Shown: positions 25,970-35,209, counted from the stretch's first letter. The stretch is 64,000 nt of DNA from Desulforamulus putei DSM 12395 (GCF_900129195.1 NZ_FQUY01000007.1:1-64000), one strand, 5' to 3'. Made by a program: numbers and translations. The notes: generated from the sequence alone by a model not told the origin.

Positions 25970-26825
25970 GCTTAAAATATTTCTTGACATGATCAAGTTT
26001 GAGCATACCATCTTTGCTTTGCCCTTTGCTTATATCGGGGCGCTGTTGACTGAGCAGCGGATTCCCTCTCTGCATAACATCCTGTGGATCACCCTGGCCA
26101 TGGTGGGCGCGCGGACAGCAGCCATGTCCTTTAACCGGCTGGTGGATCGGCATATTGACGCCAAAAATCCCCGCACGGCTGGCAGAGCGCTGCCCAGGGG
26201 GCTGCTGGGAGTGACCGAGGTATGGATTTATGTATTTTTGTCCTTCGGCCTGCTGGCTGTGTCCGCTTACAACTTGAGCTCGCTGGCTTTTAAATTGTTT
26301 CCGGTGGCCGTCTTTGCCCTTAGCTTTTATTCCTTTACCAAAAGATTTACCTGGACCTGTCACTTTTGGTGCGGCATCGCCCTGGGGCTGGCTCCCCTGG
26401 GAGCCTGGGTGGCCATCACCGGCAGCTTTCACCCGGCCCCGGTTCTGCTGGGTGTCGGCGTTCTGCTCTGGGTGGCAGGCTTTGACATTATTTATGCCTG
26501 TGATGATTATGAATTTGACCGGCGGGAAGGCATCTTTTCCATTCCGGCGCGGTTTGGTATTAAAAATGCGCTCAGGATTTCTGCCGTTGTCCATGCCCTG
26601 GCCCCCCTGTGTTTTTTGGCAGTCGGGGCGCTGTTAAATTTAGGTTTGTTTTATTTTATCGGTGTGGCCATTGCCAGCGGCCTGCTGGCCTACCAGCACA
26701 TCCTGGTAACCCCCGAGGATCTTTCCAGGACCGGACTTGCTTTCTTTCATTTAAATGGTACTTTAAGTGTTATGATGTTTGTCTGCACAGTGGCTGACAT
26801 TTTGCTTCCCTTTAAAGTGTTTTAA
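25959..26825 (+). CDS. UbiA-family prenyltransferase (MqnP-like)
   Basis: A 288-residue membrane prenyltransferase with about eight hydrophobic segments. The two Asp motifs are NRLVDRHIDAKNPRTAGRALP-like (NRxxDxxxD; about residues 63-80) and DIIYACDDYEFDRREG near 180. It attaches the polyprenyl chain to 1,4-dihydroxy-6-naphthoate in the futalosine route. ATG 25959 lies inside the end of the UbiD gene and is preceded by aggaagtggaag, indicating translational coupling. The prenyl donor would come from the HepS/HepT-type synthase. Confidence 0.92.
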   Translation: MVSKLKIFLDMIKFEHTIFALPFAYIGALLTEQRIPSLHNILWITLAMVGARTAAMSFNRLVDRHIDAKNPRTAGRALPRGLLGVTEVWIYVFLSFGLLAVSAYNLSSLAFKLFPVAVFALSFYSFTKRFTWTCHFWCGIALGLAPLGAWVAITGSFHPAPVLLGVGVLLWVAGFDIIYACDDYEFDRREGIFSIPARFGIKNALRISAVVHALAPLCFLAVGALLNLGLFYFIGVAIASGLLAYQHILVTPEDLSRTGLAFFHLNGTLSVMMFVCTVADILLPFKVF

Positions 26826-26879
26826 GGGCTTCCCAAAACCCAGCCGCGGCGATGCGGTTGGCAAGGAAAGGAGAAAACC

Positions 26880-27983
26880 ATGGAAACTCTTTTTGCAAAC
26901 AGTGAGTTAACAGATATTAAGGCAAAGGTTGAAGCCGGAGAAAGGCTAAGCAGAGAAGACGGCATACGTCTTTACCAATCCAATGAATTACTGGCCATCG
27001 GCTACCTGGCGGATCTCGTAAGAAGACGTAAGAACGGTAACAAAACCTACTTTACAGTAAACCGGCATATCAATCATACCAATGTTTGCAAGAATCTCTG
27101 CAAGCTTTGCGCCTTCGGCAGGAAAGCAGAAGATCCAGGGGCTTATACCTTGTCCCTTGATGAAGTGGAAGCAAAGGCCAAAGAGTGTCATGGATTAAAG
27201 GTCTCTGAAATACACATAGTAGGAGGCCTGAATCCTGAGCTGAAAATCAATTATTATCTGGAAATGCTACGGCGTGTCCGTTCCGCTGCCCCCGGGGCAA
27301 TCATTAAGTCCTTTACCGCTGTGGAGATTGATTATTTAGCCAGAACCCATAACATGTCCCTGCAAGAAGTAATAAAGACGTTAATGGATGCCGGCCTGGA
27401 CTCTTTGCCTGGCGGTGGAGCGGAGATTTTTGCCCGGCGGGTCAGGGACATCATTTGTGAAAAAAAGATCAGCGGGGAACGCTGGCTGGAGGTTCATGAA
27501 GCAGCCCATCGTGTGGGAATGAGGACCAACGCCACCATGCTTTACGGGCATGTGGAGACAATCGAAGAGAGAATTGATCACCTTATTCAATTACGGGAGC
27601 TACAGGATAAGACCGGCGGATTTTTAACCTTTATCCCGCTGGCTTTCCATCCTAAAAACACCGCTCTGGTATCTCACAAGCTGTCATTGACCACCGGCTA
27701 TGATGACTTGAAAACCCTGGCCATCGCAAGATTGATGCTGGACAACTTTGATCACATCAAGGCCTATTGGGTCATGATTGGCCCCAAAATTGCCCAGGTA
27801 TCTTTGTCCTTTGGAGTGGATGATTTAGACGGCACCGTCATAGAAGAGAAAATTGCCCATGATGCTGGAGCGGAGACTGCTCAAATTATGGCGAAAAACA
27901 AACTCATTCATATGATTAAGGCTGCAGGCAAGGATCCGGTTGAACGAGATACCCTGTACAATGTAATTGAGGAGGGTTTTTAG
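26880..27983 (+). CDS. mqnE: Aminofutalosine synthase
   Basis: A 367-residue radical SAM enzyme with CKNLCKLCAF (CxxxCxxC) near residue 75 in NRHINHTNVCKN. It joins SAM and the MqnA product to make aminofutalosine, the first radical step of the futalosine route. Further motifs: IVGGLNPELKINYYLEMLR, DSLPGGGAEIFARRVR and TLMDAGLDS, shared with MqnC. ATG 26880 after ggaaaggagaaaacc. It directly abuts mqnA (the last base of the stop is the first base of the GTG). Confidence 0.95.
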   Translation: METLFANSELTDIKAKVEAGERLSREDGIRLYQSNELLAIGYLADLVRRRKNGNKTYFTVNRHINHTNVCKNLCKLCAFGRKAEDPGAYTLSLDEVEAKAKECHGLKVSEIHIVGGLNPELKINYYLEMLRRVRSAAPGAIIKSFTAVEIDYLARTHNMSLQEVIKTLMDAGLDSLPGGGAEIFARRVRDIICEKKISGERWLEVHEAAHRVGMRTNATMLYGHVETIEERIDHLIQLRELQDKTGGFLTFIPLAFHPKNTALVSHKLSLTTGYDDLKTLAIARLMLDNFDHIKAYWVMIGPKIAQVSLSFGVDDLDGTVIEEKIAHDAGAETAQIMAKNKLIHMIKAAGKDPVERDTLYNVIEEGF

Positions 27984-28831
27984 TGGCCAGAATACGGTTA
28001 GGGCAGGTGGATTACCTGAACACGTTACCGGTCTTCCATGCTTTGGAGGATGGTATGCTGCCCTTTAACGGTGAGCTGGTGAAAGGACCGCCCACCATGT
28101 TGAATCAAATGCTTTTAGAAGGCCAACTGGACGTAGCCTCAATATCATCGGTTGAATATGCCAGAAATATTGATAAATGTATGATTCTGCCCAATTTGTC
28201 CGTGAGCGCCGACGGGCCGGTAAGAAGCATTCTGTTATTCAGTTATGTACCTGTTACCGAACTGGATCGAAAAAAAGTTTGCCTGACATCTTCCTCTGCC
28301 ACCTCAGTGGCATTATTAAAGGTGCTCTTTGACCACTATTATCATGTGGAAGCGAATTTTGTCACCATGCCGCCGGATCTGGAAAAAATGATGGCAGAAG
28401 GAGACGCTGCCTTATTAATTGGCGATGATGCCATGCGGGCCCACCTGTGGGTCCTGCAGGACCGACTGCCTTATCATGTGACGGATCTGGGTGAGGTTTG
28501 GAAGCAGTTTACCGGCGAAAGAATGGTCTATGCCCTGTGGGTGGTTCGTAAGGATTTTGCCAAGGATCATCCGGAAGATGTTGATGCCCTTTGCAGCCTG
28601 TTGAGTGATGCCAAGCGAATTGCCGGAGACAACATGCCGGCGCTGCTGAAAAAAAGCAGGCGCAGGACCGGACTGCCCATGGATTATTTGGAGGAATACT
28701 TTAAGACCATTAATAATGAGTTTGAGCAAGACCACCGCAGGGCCCTTCTTACTTACTATGACTACTGTTACAAAAGCGGCCTGATTGAGGAACGGGTGCG
28801 TTTATCTGTTTGGGGTGAAGAAGATGTCTAG
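27983..28831 (+). CDS. mqnA: Chorismate dehydratase
   Basis: A 282-residue MqnA family protein with a periplasmic-binding-protein-like fold but no signal peptide. Signatures: RLGQVDYLNTLPVFHALE, LDVASISSVEYAR, PNLSVSADGPVRSILLFS and LIGDDAMRA. It converts chorismate to 3-[(1-carboxyvinyl)oxy]benzoate, the substrate for MqnE. Starts with GTG overlapping the mqnE stop and ends eight bases inside mqnC, so mqnE-mqnA-mqnC is one translationally linked unit. Confidence 0.95.
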   Translation: MARIRLGQVDYLNTLPVFHALEDGMLPFNGELVKGPPTMLNQMLLEGQLDVASISSVEYARNIDKCMILPNLSVSADGPVRSILLFSYVPVTELDRKKVCLTSSSATSVALLKVLFDHYYHVEANFVTMPPDLEKMMAEGDAALLIGDDAMRAHLWVLQDRLPYHVTDLGEVWKQFTGERMVYALWVVRKDFAKDHPEDVDALCSLLSDAKRIAGDNMPALLKKSRRRTGLPMDYLEEYFKTINNEFEQDHRRALLTYYDYCYKSGLIEERVRLSVWGEEDV

Positions 28832-29891
28832 AATAGAAGAGATACTGGCAAAGGCTGTGGCAGGACATAGATTAAGCGTGGAAGAGGGCGTTGCCCTCTT
28901 AAATTCTTCCGACCTCATTGCTCTGGGTGCAGCGGCGGATGCCGTCCGCCAAAGAATGCACCCGGAAAACCGCGTTACCTTTATCATTGACCGCAATATT
29001 AACTATACCAATATCTGCAGCTGCAAATGCCGTTTTTGCGCCTTCTGGCGGGAACCCGGCGCCGAGGATGCCTATGTAATCACCCGTGAGGAACTTTATC
29101 AAAAAATTGATGAAACGGTTGCCGCCGGGGGGACGGAGCTTCTGATTCAGGGCGGCCTGCACCCTGATTTGGGATTGGACTACTATGTTGAGTTACTGAA
29201 AGGGATCAAGGAACGGTATGACATTCATATTCACTCCTTCTCGCCCCCGGAGATTTGGCATATCGCCAGAAAAGAAGGGCTTTCCCTGCGGGAGGTCTTG
29301 CTGAAGCTTCAAGAGGCCGGTCTGGACTCGCTGCCCGGCGGCGGCGCCGAAATACTGGACAACCGGGTGCGCAGGGCCATCAGCCCGGAAAAGATCACCT
29401 GGGAAGAATGGATGGAGGTCATGACCACCGCCCACAGTCTGGGCATGAAGACCACCGCTACCATGATGTTCGGGCATATTGAAACGGCTGAAGAGCGGAT
29501 ACTCCACATGGTTCGGGTGAGGGAGGCCCAGGACAAAACCGGCGGGTTTACTGCTTTTATTCCCTGGAGTTTTCAACCTAAGAATACCGAACTGGGAGGG
29601 GAAACCGCCTCCGGGGTAGAGTACCTGAAGACCCTAGCGGTGGCCAGGTTAATGTTGGATAATGTGAAGAACCTTCAGGCTTCCTGGGTGACCCAAGGGG
29701 CCAAGCTTGCTCAGGTGGCGCTGCGTTTTGGAGCCAATGACTTTGGCAGCACCATGCTGGAGGAAAATGTGGTGCGGGCGGCGGGGGTTACCTACCGGGT
29801 CCCCTTAAAGGACATTTTGCATTGCATTCGGGATGCCGGGTTTAGACCGGCCCAGAGGACGACGGATTACAGGATTATCAGGGAAATGTAG
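28824..29891 (+). CDS. mqnC: Cyclic dehypoxanthinyl futalosine synthase
   Basis: About 355 residues, radical SAM with CSCKCRFCAF (CxxxCxxC) in RNINYTNICSCK. It cyclises dehypoxanthine futalosine. Typical segments are IQGGLHPDLGLDYYVELLK, IHIHSFSPPEIWHIARKEG, DSLPGGGAEILDNRVR and ASWVTQGAKLAQVALRFGAN. ATG 28824 follows ggggtgaagaag and overlaps mqnA. mqnB and mqnD, needed between aminofutalosine and naphthoate, are not in this window. The operon ends at a terminator just after the stop. Confidence 0.95.
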   Translation: MSRIEEILAKAVAGHRLSVEEGVALLNSSDLIALGAAADAVRQRMHPENRVTFIIDRNINYTNICSCKCRFCAFWREPGAEDAYVITREELYQKIDETVAAGGTELLIQGGLHPDLGLDYYVELLKGIKERYDIHIHSFSPPEIWHIARKEGLSLREVLLKLQEAGLDSLPGGGAEILDNRVRRAISPEKITWEEWMEVMTTAHSLGMKTTATMMFGHIETAEERILHMVRVREAQDKTGGFTAFIPWSFQPKNTELGGETASGVEYLKTLAVARLMLDNVKNLQASWVTQGAKLAQVALRFGANDFGSTMLEENVVRAAGVTYRVPLKDILHCIRDAGFRPAQRTTDYRIIREM

Positions 29892-29900
29892 TCAATAAAG

Positions 29901-29955
29901 AAGGCTTCCACCTCCCTGTAGCCTGTGAGGACACAGGTTCGCGGAAGCCTTTTTT
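29901..29955 (+). terminator. Terminator of the menaquinone operon
   Basis: aaggcttcc (29901-29909) pairs with ggaagcctt (29943-29951), with a second small hairpin in the loop and tttttta after it. Confidence 0.85.
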
Positions 29956-29997
29956 ATATTAAGTAATTTATTTGAACGTTCAATAACTTTTAGGACC

Positions 29998-30046
29998 AAT
30001 GGCTAAAAGCCAAAAGCCAACGGCCAATACCCAACGGCCATTCAAG
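29998..30046. repeat. Degenerate GGC/GCC short repeat
   Basis: Between two terminated genes, the motif ggctaaaagccaaaagcc, then caacggcc twice (acggccaata, acggccattc) forms a run of short direct and inverted copies. It has no coding potential. It may be a dispersed intergenic repeat, but only one copy is seen in this window. Confidence 0.35.
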
Positions 30047-30110
30047 TATTGATTTAATCAAGAACCCGTCTTCATAATTCACTTAAATGCCAGACACCGA
30101 AAATATTCGA

Positions 30111-30602
30111 TTATCCTACGTTTTTAAACGCGCTGCCTTTGGCGCCGCAGATGGGGCACTTGTCGGGGGCGGTGCGTTCGTGAATGTAGCCGCATACGGG
30201 ACAGAGGTAGTAGTCAATGTCTTCTTTTTTCTCCAAGGCTTCCAGGGCCTTCTTGTACAATTCGGCGTGCACCTTTTCGGCCTCATTGGCAAAGTGGAAG
30301 GCGCGCTTGGCCTGTTCGTTGCATTCGGTTTCCGCAGATTGGATAAAGCCGGGATACATATGTGTAAACTCATAGGTTTCCCCGTCAATGGCTGCCTGCA
30401 GGTTTTCAGCGGTGGATTTGATGGCGCCCAGAGCCTTTAATTCACTCAAGGCATGGATTGCTTCGGCTTCGGCGGCGGCTCTAAAGAGCTTGGCAACGGC
30501 AGGATAGCCTTCCTGGTCAGCCTTGGCGGCAAAGGCAAGGTATTTACGGTTGGCCTGGGACTCCCCGGCAAAAGCGGCTTTCAGATTGTTTTCAGTGGTC
30601 AT
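30111..30602 (-). CDS. Rubrerythrin, short form
   Basis: About 163 residues from ATG 30602, after taaggaggatttcc on the minus strand. Ferritin-like di-iron domain: [47 protein letters not shown] and NEAEKVHAELYKKALEAL. Rubredoxin-like end: YYLCPVCGYIHE and CPICGAKGSAF. This is the rubrerythrin group resembling Desulfovibrio nigerythrin/ngr-type and clostridial short forms, distinct from the 177-residue copy at 10265. Peroxide reductase role is expected. It is divergent from metF and has its own promoter. Confidence 0.95.
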   Translation of the reverse strand: MTTENNLKAAFAGESQANRKYLAFAAKADQEGYPAVAKLFRAAAEAEAIHALSELKALGAIKSTAENLQAAIDGETYEFTHMYPGFIQSAETECNEQAKRAFHFANEAEKVHAELYKKALEALEKKEDIDYYLCPVCGYIHERTAPDKCPICGAKGSAFKNVG

Positions 30603-30649
30603 GGAAATCCTCCTTACAGTTGTTTTTATTCCTGTTATTAACAATTAAT

Positions 30650-30678
30650 AGTATATTATTACCCGATTATATTCTCAA
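30650..30678 (-). promoter_or_regulatory. Sigma-A-type promoter of the short rubrerythrin
   Basis: On the minus strand TTGAGA (30673-30678), 17-base spacer, TATACT (30650-30655). An AT-rich inverted segment (ttaattgttaataa) lies just downstream and might be an operator for a peroxide regulator; this is a guess. Confidence 0.65.
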
Positions 30679-30801
30679 GAACCCGGGGCAAGAGTTAAGA
30701 ACGTTGTAAGGAATCGGCAAACATTTTGTTATTTTCCATTGCTGCAACTCAAGTTATAATAAAAAAACAGACAAAATTACATTTAACAGGGTGATGATAA
30801 C

Positions 30802-31671
30802 ATGAAAATTTCAACGCTGTTCCAGCAGAAAAAACCGGTTATTTCCTTTGAGATATTTCCACCTAAAATTAACACACCCGTGGAGACAATTTATGAAACC
30901 CTGGAGGATTTAACCAAATTAAATCCGGATTTTATCAGTGTCACCTATGGCGCCGGCGGGAGCAGCCGGGACAGGACCAAAGAAATTGCATCAAGGATCA
31001 AAAACCAGTACAAGGTGGAGGCACTGGCCCATCTGACCTGCGTGGGACACTCCAGCAGTGAGATTGATCTGGTTTTGAAGGGACTACAGGAAGAAAACAT
31101 CGAGAATGTGCTGGCCCTGCGGGGTGACCCGCCGGCGGACAACCCGGATTATGACTTCTCACGCTGTGACTTCCAATTTGCCTCGGATCTTGTTAAGTAT
31201 ATCAAAAACCTCAGTGATACCTGCATAGCCGCGGCTGCTTACCCCGAGGGCCATGCCCACTGCAACCGTTTGAGTGAAGACCTGAACCATTTAAAATATA
31301 AGGTGGATCAAGGGGTGGACTTTTTAATTACCCAATTATTCTTTGACAACAGAATTTTTTATAACTTTATAGAAAATGCCCGTAGAATCGGTATCCATTG
31401 TCCGGTAATGGCGGGCATCATGCCTGTGCTGAATGCGAAACAAATTAAACGAATCATTGCCTTATGCGGCGCCTCCATGCCGGCCAAACTTCTGATGATG
31501 GTGGATAAATATGGAGATAATAATGAAGAGATGGAAAAAGCCGGAATTGAGTTTGCCAGCCAACAAGTCCGGGATTTAATTGAGAACGGAGTGGAGGGCA
31601 TTCATCTTTACACCATGAATAAACCCCGGCAGATTACCGAAATACTAAAAAATGTAGGAATAGTCATCTAA
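30802..31671 (+). CDS. metF: Methylenetetrahydrofolate reductase
   Basis: A 289-residue FAD-containing barrel. Family motifs: VISFEIFPPKIN, FISVTYGAGGSSRDRT, EALAHLTCVGHS, ENVLALRGDPP, AAAYPEGHAHC and VDFLITQLFFDN. It makes 5-methyl-tetrahydrofolate, the methyl donor for the MetH at 13045. No MetV-like partner gene is adjacent, so the single-protein form is likely. A TATAAT box lies about 45 bases before ATG 30802; its -35 is weak. A large palindrome follows the stop. Confidence 0.95.
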   Translation: MKISTLFQQKKPVISFEIFPPKINTPVETIYETLEDLTKLNPDFISVTYGAGGSSRDRTKEIASRIKNQYKVEALAHLTCVGHSSSEIDLVLKGLQEENIENVLALRGDPPADNPDYDFSRCDFQFASDLVKYIKNLSDTCIAAAAYPEGHAHCNRLSEDLNHLKYKVDQGVDFLITQLFFDNRIFYNFIENARRIGIHCPVMAGIMPVLNAKQIKRIIALCGASMPAKLLMMVDKYGDNNEEMEKAGIEFASQQVRDLIENGVEGIHLYTMNKPRQITEILKNVGIVI

Positions 31672-31684
31672 TACCGCACACAAT

Positions 31685-31757
31685 TTCAAGTCGGGGACGG
31701 TTCTTAACTTGAATTTGCCGCCGGCAAATTCAAGTTAAGAACCGTCCCCGACTTGAA
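31685..31757. repeat. Perfect 36-bp inverted repeat (GGGGACGGTTCTT family)
   Basis: 31685-31720 and 31722-31757 are exact reverse complements, separated by one base. Each arm contains tcggggacggttcttaactt and gaatttgccg. The core GGGACGGTTCT is shared with the repeat cluster at 58180-58747. It lies between metF and the nitrilase-family gene and could end transcription, but there is no T run. It resembles REP/palindrome elements mobilised by IS200-like transposases in related bacteria (recall, not searched). Confidence 0.9.
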
Positions 31758-31797
31758 TTAACAAAGGCGGGGTTTGCTTTGCAGGGAGGTTTATGTC

Positions 31798-32667
31798 TTG
31801 CAGAATACGAGAATTGCTCTGGTACAGATGCAATCAAAATTGGGACAGATGGGAAAAAATCTGGCGGCCATGCAGCGGTTTGTGCAGGAGGCTGCGGAAA
31901 AAGCGGTAGATATCATTTGTTTTCCGGAAATGTGCGTGCAAGGTTATGACCGGGAAACCGCCCGGGAGCTTGCCGGGGACATTGCAACAAGTCAGTTCGT
32001 GGTTTCCCTTGTGCAAATGGCCAGGGAAGGGAAAATAACTATTATTGCGGGTATGGCAGAAAAAAATGAGGGACAGGGCAAGCCCTATATTACTCAAATT
32101 GTGGTGCATCCTGATGGCACAGTGGGAAAATATCGTAAAACCCACCTGGGGAAAAGTGAGCAGCCATACTTTTGCGCAGGCGATGAAATCAGGGTATTTT
32201 CCACTCCCAAGGCTAAATTCGGTATTCAAATTTGCTGGGACACGCATTTTCCGGAAATGACAACCATTCTCTCCCTGAAGGGATGTGAAATCATTTTTGC
32301 GCCCCATGCCTCTCCTTCCATTGTGGGGGATCGCCGGGACATTTGGTTAAAGTACCTGCCGGCCAGGGCCTATGATAATACCGTCTTTATTGGGGCCTGT
32401 AATCTGGTGGGGGATGATGGTCGGGGTCATCATTTTTGCGGGGGAGCTTTGGTCATTGATCCCAAAGGGAATATCCTGGCAGAAGATTTTCGGGGGATGG
32501 AGTCCATGCTCATTGCAGATTTGGACTGCAATAAAATTAACATGATCAGGCAACAAAAGTCGGGTTCCATGGCAAACAGTTTTTATTTGCGGGCCAGGAG
32601 ACCGGAACTTTATAAGGAATTGGTAGAGGAGCCAGAAAAATTAAATCCTGACTTATCCAGCGATTAA
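31798..32667 (+). CDS. Carbon-nitrogen hydrolase (nitrilase superfamily)
   Basis: About 289 residues. The catalytic triad is visible: Glu in IICFPEMCVQGYD, Lys in YRKTHLGKSE, and Cys in FGIQICWDTHFPE. It hydrolyses a C-N bond of an amide or nitrile, substrate unknown; the sequence is closest in style to N-carbamoylputrescine amidase and beta-ureidopropionase-like branches. TTG 31798 is favoured by gcagggaggtttatg upstream. Monocistronic between the palindrome and the lactate permease leader. Confidence 0.88.
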   Translation: MQNTRIALVQMQSKLGQMGKNLAAMQRFVQEAAEKAVDIICFPEMCVQGYDRETARELAGDIATSQFVVSLVQMAREGKITIIAGMAEKNEGQGKPYITQIVVHPDGTVGKYRKTHLGKSEQPYFCAGDEIRVFSTPKAKFGIQICWDTHFPEMTTILSLKGCEIIFAPHASPSIVGDRRDIWLKYLPARAYDNTVFIGACNLVGDDGRGHHFCGGALVIDPKGNILAEDFRGMESMLIADLDCNKINMIRQQKSGSMANSFYLRARRPELYKELVEEPEKLNPDLSSD

Positions 32668-33061
32668 ATTTATAATTTTGGTGGGAAATTAAAGTTGATT
32701 TTTGTCGATATTTTTAATATACTGAAAAATGACAATGATGAGTAAAGTTTTTTATAAATGTTTGCGGTCATACCATTATGCCATATGATGATATAGGTAT
32801 AAGGACATAAGATCATAGGGTCATCTGATAAAGAACCACCCTCTTTAACACTAGCCAACCAGTTGATTTGTGTAAGAAGCTCCGGGTCTTTCCAGAATCA
32901 TGAACGGATATTAAACGCCTGTAAGTGACATTCTTCAACAAAAGAATGTCACTACGATATAAAATTCTGCAGGGGGGGGTGAAGGGAAGGGTCTCTGATA
33001 ACTGGCTTTGGTTTTACAGCAATATTTTTAATTATTTTTCGGAAATGAGGGGTAAAGCATC
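32668..33061. other. Leader region of the first lactate permease
   Basis: A long AT-rich intergenic region. The strongest structure is a 12-bp inverted repeat agtgacattctt (32924-32935) / aagaatgtcact (32942-32953), possibly a terminator stem or a regulator site. A run of eight G sits near 32972-32979. No gene or clear promoter is recognised. Confidence 0.45.
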
Positions 33062-34804
33062 ATGTGGGTACAAGAAACGAACCCTTTCGGTAACATAGGA
33101 TTGTCAGCGCTTGTAGCATCGATCCCGATTCTGATCTTATTCTACGCCCTGGCTATTAAAAGGATGAAGGGCCACATTGCCGGAGCCCTTACTTTGGCAT
33201 CTGCCATCGCAGTGGCCATTGTGGCCTACGGCATGCCGGTAAAATTGGCCTTGCTTTCCACGCTTTACGGTGTTTTAACCGGTTTATTTCCCATTGGCTG
33301 GATTGTTCTTTGTGCTGTGTTTCTCTATAACCTTACAGTAAAAACAGGTTATTTTGGAGTAATTAAAGATTCTATCGCGTCCATAACCGAAGACCGTCGC
33401 TTACAGGCATTATTAATTGGTTATTGCTTTGGTGCCTTCCTGGAAGGCGCTGCCGGTTTCGGTGCGCCGGTTGCTATTACCGCCGGTATGCTGGTGGGTT
33501 TAGGTTTCCAACCCCTTTACGCTGCAGGTTTATGCTTAATTGCCAACACTGCGCCGGTGGCCTTTGGCGGTATCGGTATTCCTATTATTACGGCCGGTAA
33601 GGTTTCCAACCTGGATCCCATGGTTGTCAGCCAGATGATTGCCAACCAGTTACCGTTACTTTCCTTTATCGTTCCTTTCTGGTTAGTATTCATTATGTCC
33701 GGTTGGAAAGGGACCAAAGAAGTGTTTCCCGCTGTTTTTGTAACTGCTGCCAGCTTTAGTTTAACCATGTGGTTTGTGGCAGCAAAGATCGGTCCCGAAC
33801 TGCCCAATATCCTTTCTGCTCTGATTTCTATTATTGTACTGGTAGCCTTCTTGAAGGTCTGGAAACCTAAAAATATCTGGCGTTTTCCCAATGAACCCGC
33901 TGCCAGCATGGAGGTTAAGAAGCATCCCATCGGCCGTGTTATCCAAGCCTGGACTCCCTTTATCGTATTAACCATCCTGATTGGTGACTGGGGCATCAGT
34001 GGTATCAAGTATCTGTTGGACAAGGTGACTTTAAAAATTCCTATGGTAGGCTTGGATAAAGCCATTCTTGTTGGCGGCAAGCCTCTGGAAGTTGTGTACA
34101 AGTTTAACTGGCTGGGCGCAGCCGGTACCGCGATCCTGCTTGCTACCATCATTTCTGCCCTGATTTTAAGAATTCGTCCGGGAACCTATGTATCAGTATT
34201 TGGTGAAACCTTAAATAACCTGAAATTCCCCCTGGCAACCATCGCCAGCGTACTGGGTTTTGCCTATATTGCAAACTTTGCCGGTATTACCCCAACCCTG
34301 GGTAAAGCTCTTACCGTAACCGGTTCTTTCTTTCCCTTCGTTTCACCCTTCCTGGGCTGGTTGGGCGTCTTTGTAACCGGCAGTGATACCTCCGCCAACG
34401 CGCTGTTCTGCAACATGCAGCGTATTACTGCCGAACAAATTGATGTAAACCCTGTATTGACTGTTACCGCCAACACCAGCGGCGGTGTAGCCGGTAAAAT
34501 GATTTCACCCCAGAGTATTGCAGTAGCCTGTGCCTCAGTTAACCTGGTTGGCAGAGAAAGCGATCTCTTCAGATTCACAGTGAAGCATAGTCTCATTTTC
34601 ACAGCCATCATGGGTGCTGTGGTGTATGCACAAGCATATTACTTGAGAGGAATGGTGCCTGAAATGGTTGAAGCTCATGCTGCTGCTACCGCAGCCACTG
34701 CTCCTGATACCGGTTTTAGCCTGATAGCCCTGGCAATTTCGGTATTCATTATGGTTGGTCTTGGTATTGTAGCGGCCCGTCAAGCTCGCTCTTACCGGGA
34801 CTAA
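33062..34804 (+). CDS. lldP: L-lactate permease, copy 1
   Basis: A 580-residue LctP/LldP family transporter with about 13 hydrophobic segments. Typical stretches: NPFGNIGLSALVASIPILIL, GIAW-like VLCAVFLYNLTVKTG, FGAFLEGAAGFGAPVAITAG and GWLGVFVTGSDTSANALF. It imports lactate with protons, the main electron donor of many sulfate reducers. ATG 33062 after gaggggtaaagcat. The closely related copy 2 begins 648 bases later. FadR-type regulators encoded downstream may control both. Confidence 0.93.
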   Translation: MWVQETNPFGNIGLSALVASIPILILFYALAIKRMKGHIAGALTLASAIAVAIVAYGMPVKLALLSTLYGVLTGLFPIGWIVLCAVFLYNLTVKTGYFGVIKDSIASITEDRRLQALLIGYCFGAFLEGAAGFGAPVAITAGMLVGLGFQPLYAAGLCLIANTAPVAFGGIGIPIITAGKVSNLDPMVVSQMIANQLPLLSFIVPFWLVFIMSGWKGTKEVFPAVFVTAASFSLTMWFVAAKIGPELPNILSALISIIVLVAFLKVWKPKNIWRFPNEPAASMEVKKHPIGRVIQAWTPFIVLTILIGDWGISGIKYLLDKVTLKIPMVGLDKAILVGGKPLEVVYKFNWLGAAGTAILLATIISALILRIRPGTYVSVFGETLNNLKFPLATIASVLGFAYIANFAGITPTLGKALTVTGSFFPFVSPFLGWLGVFVTGSDTSANALFCNMQRITAEQIDVNPVLTVTANTSGGVAGKMISPQSIAVACASVNLVGRESDLFRFTVKHSLIFTAIMGAVVYAQAYYLRGMVPEMVEAHAAATAATAPDTGFSLIALAISVFIMVGLGIVAARQARSYRD

Positions 34805-34869
34805 ACCAATTGCGATAATATAAAACATCTAGAGAAAAGAAAAAATGTATAAAAGCAAAAAGCAAGCTT

Positions 34870-34899
34870 GGCCGGTACAAACGTACTGGTCATTTTTTT
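34870..34899 (+). terminator. Terminator of lactate permease 1
   Basis: ggccggtac (34870-34878) pairs with gtactggtc (34883-34891), two G-U pairs, followed by attttttt. Confidence 0.8.
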
Positions 34900-35017
34900 A
34901 ATTAATATTTGTTAGAAAATTTAAATAAGTTAAAAACGTCTTACATATATTATTCTCAATAGTAAATATAGTTGTAATATTTAAAAAAATAATTCTAAAC
35001 ACGAAGGAATTCTAAGC

Positions 35018-35209
35018 GTGATGTCGAATTGCTATGAAAAGTCGAATGGTCAGACCATCACAATAGTTGACTACTCAACCAGATGGCCTTATAATATGAA
35101 TTGCACTAATTTATTAACAATTTTAAATGTTGCAAAATCGTTAAATATTTCATATGCTTTTCCCGGTCTAAAACAAAAGGGTTTTATTCTAAAAAATATA
35201 ACTTCATGA
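35018..35209 (+). CDS. Doubtful small ORF between the lactate permeases
   Basis: A 63-codon frame after gaaggaattctaagc, starting GTG or ATG. The product contains ITIVDYSTRWPYNMNC and no known motif. Codon use is very AT-rich, unlike the neighbours. Could be chance, or cargo of the inverted-repeat segment. Confidence 0.2.
   Translation: MMSNCYEKSNGQTITIVDYSTRWPYNMNCTNLLTILNVAKSLNISYAFPGLKQKGFILKNITS

Noticed and set aside
30087-30641. Plus-strand open frames over the short rubrerythrin
   Set aside because: They are antisense to a clear rubrerythrin with ribosome site and promoter on the minus strand.
32924-32953. Intrinsic terminator in the lactate permease leader
   Set aside because: The 12-bp stem lacks a T run on either strand; left as an unexplained inverted repeat.
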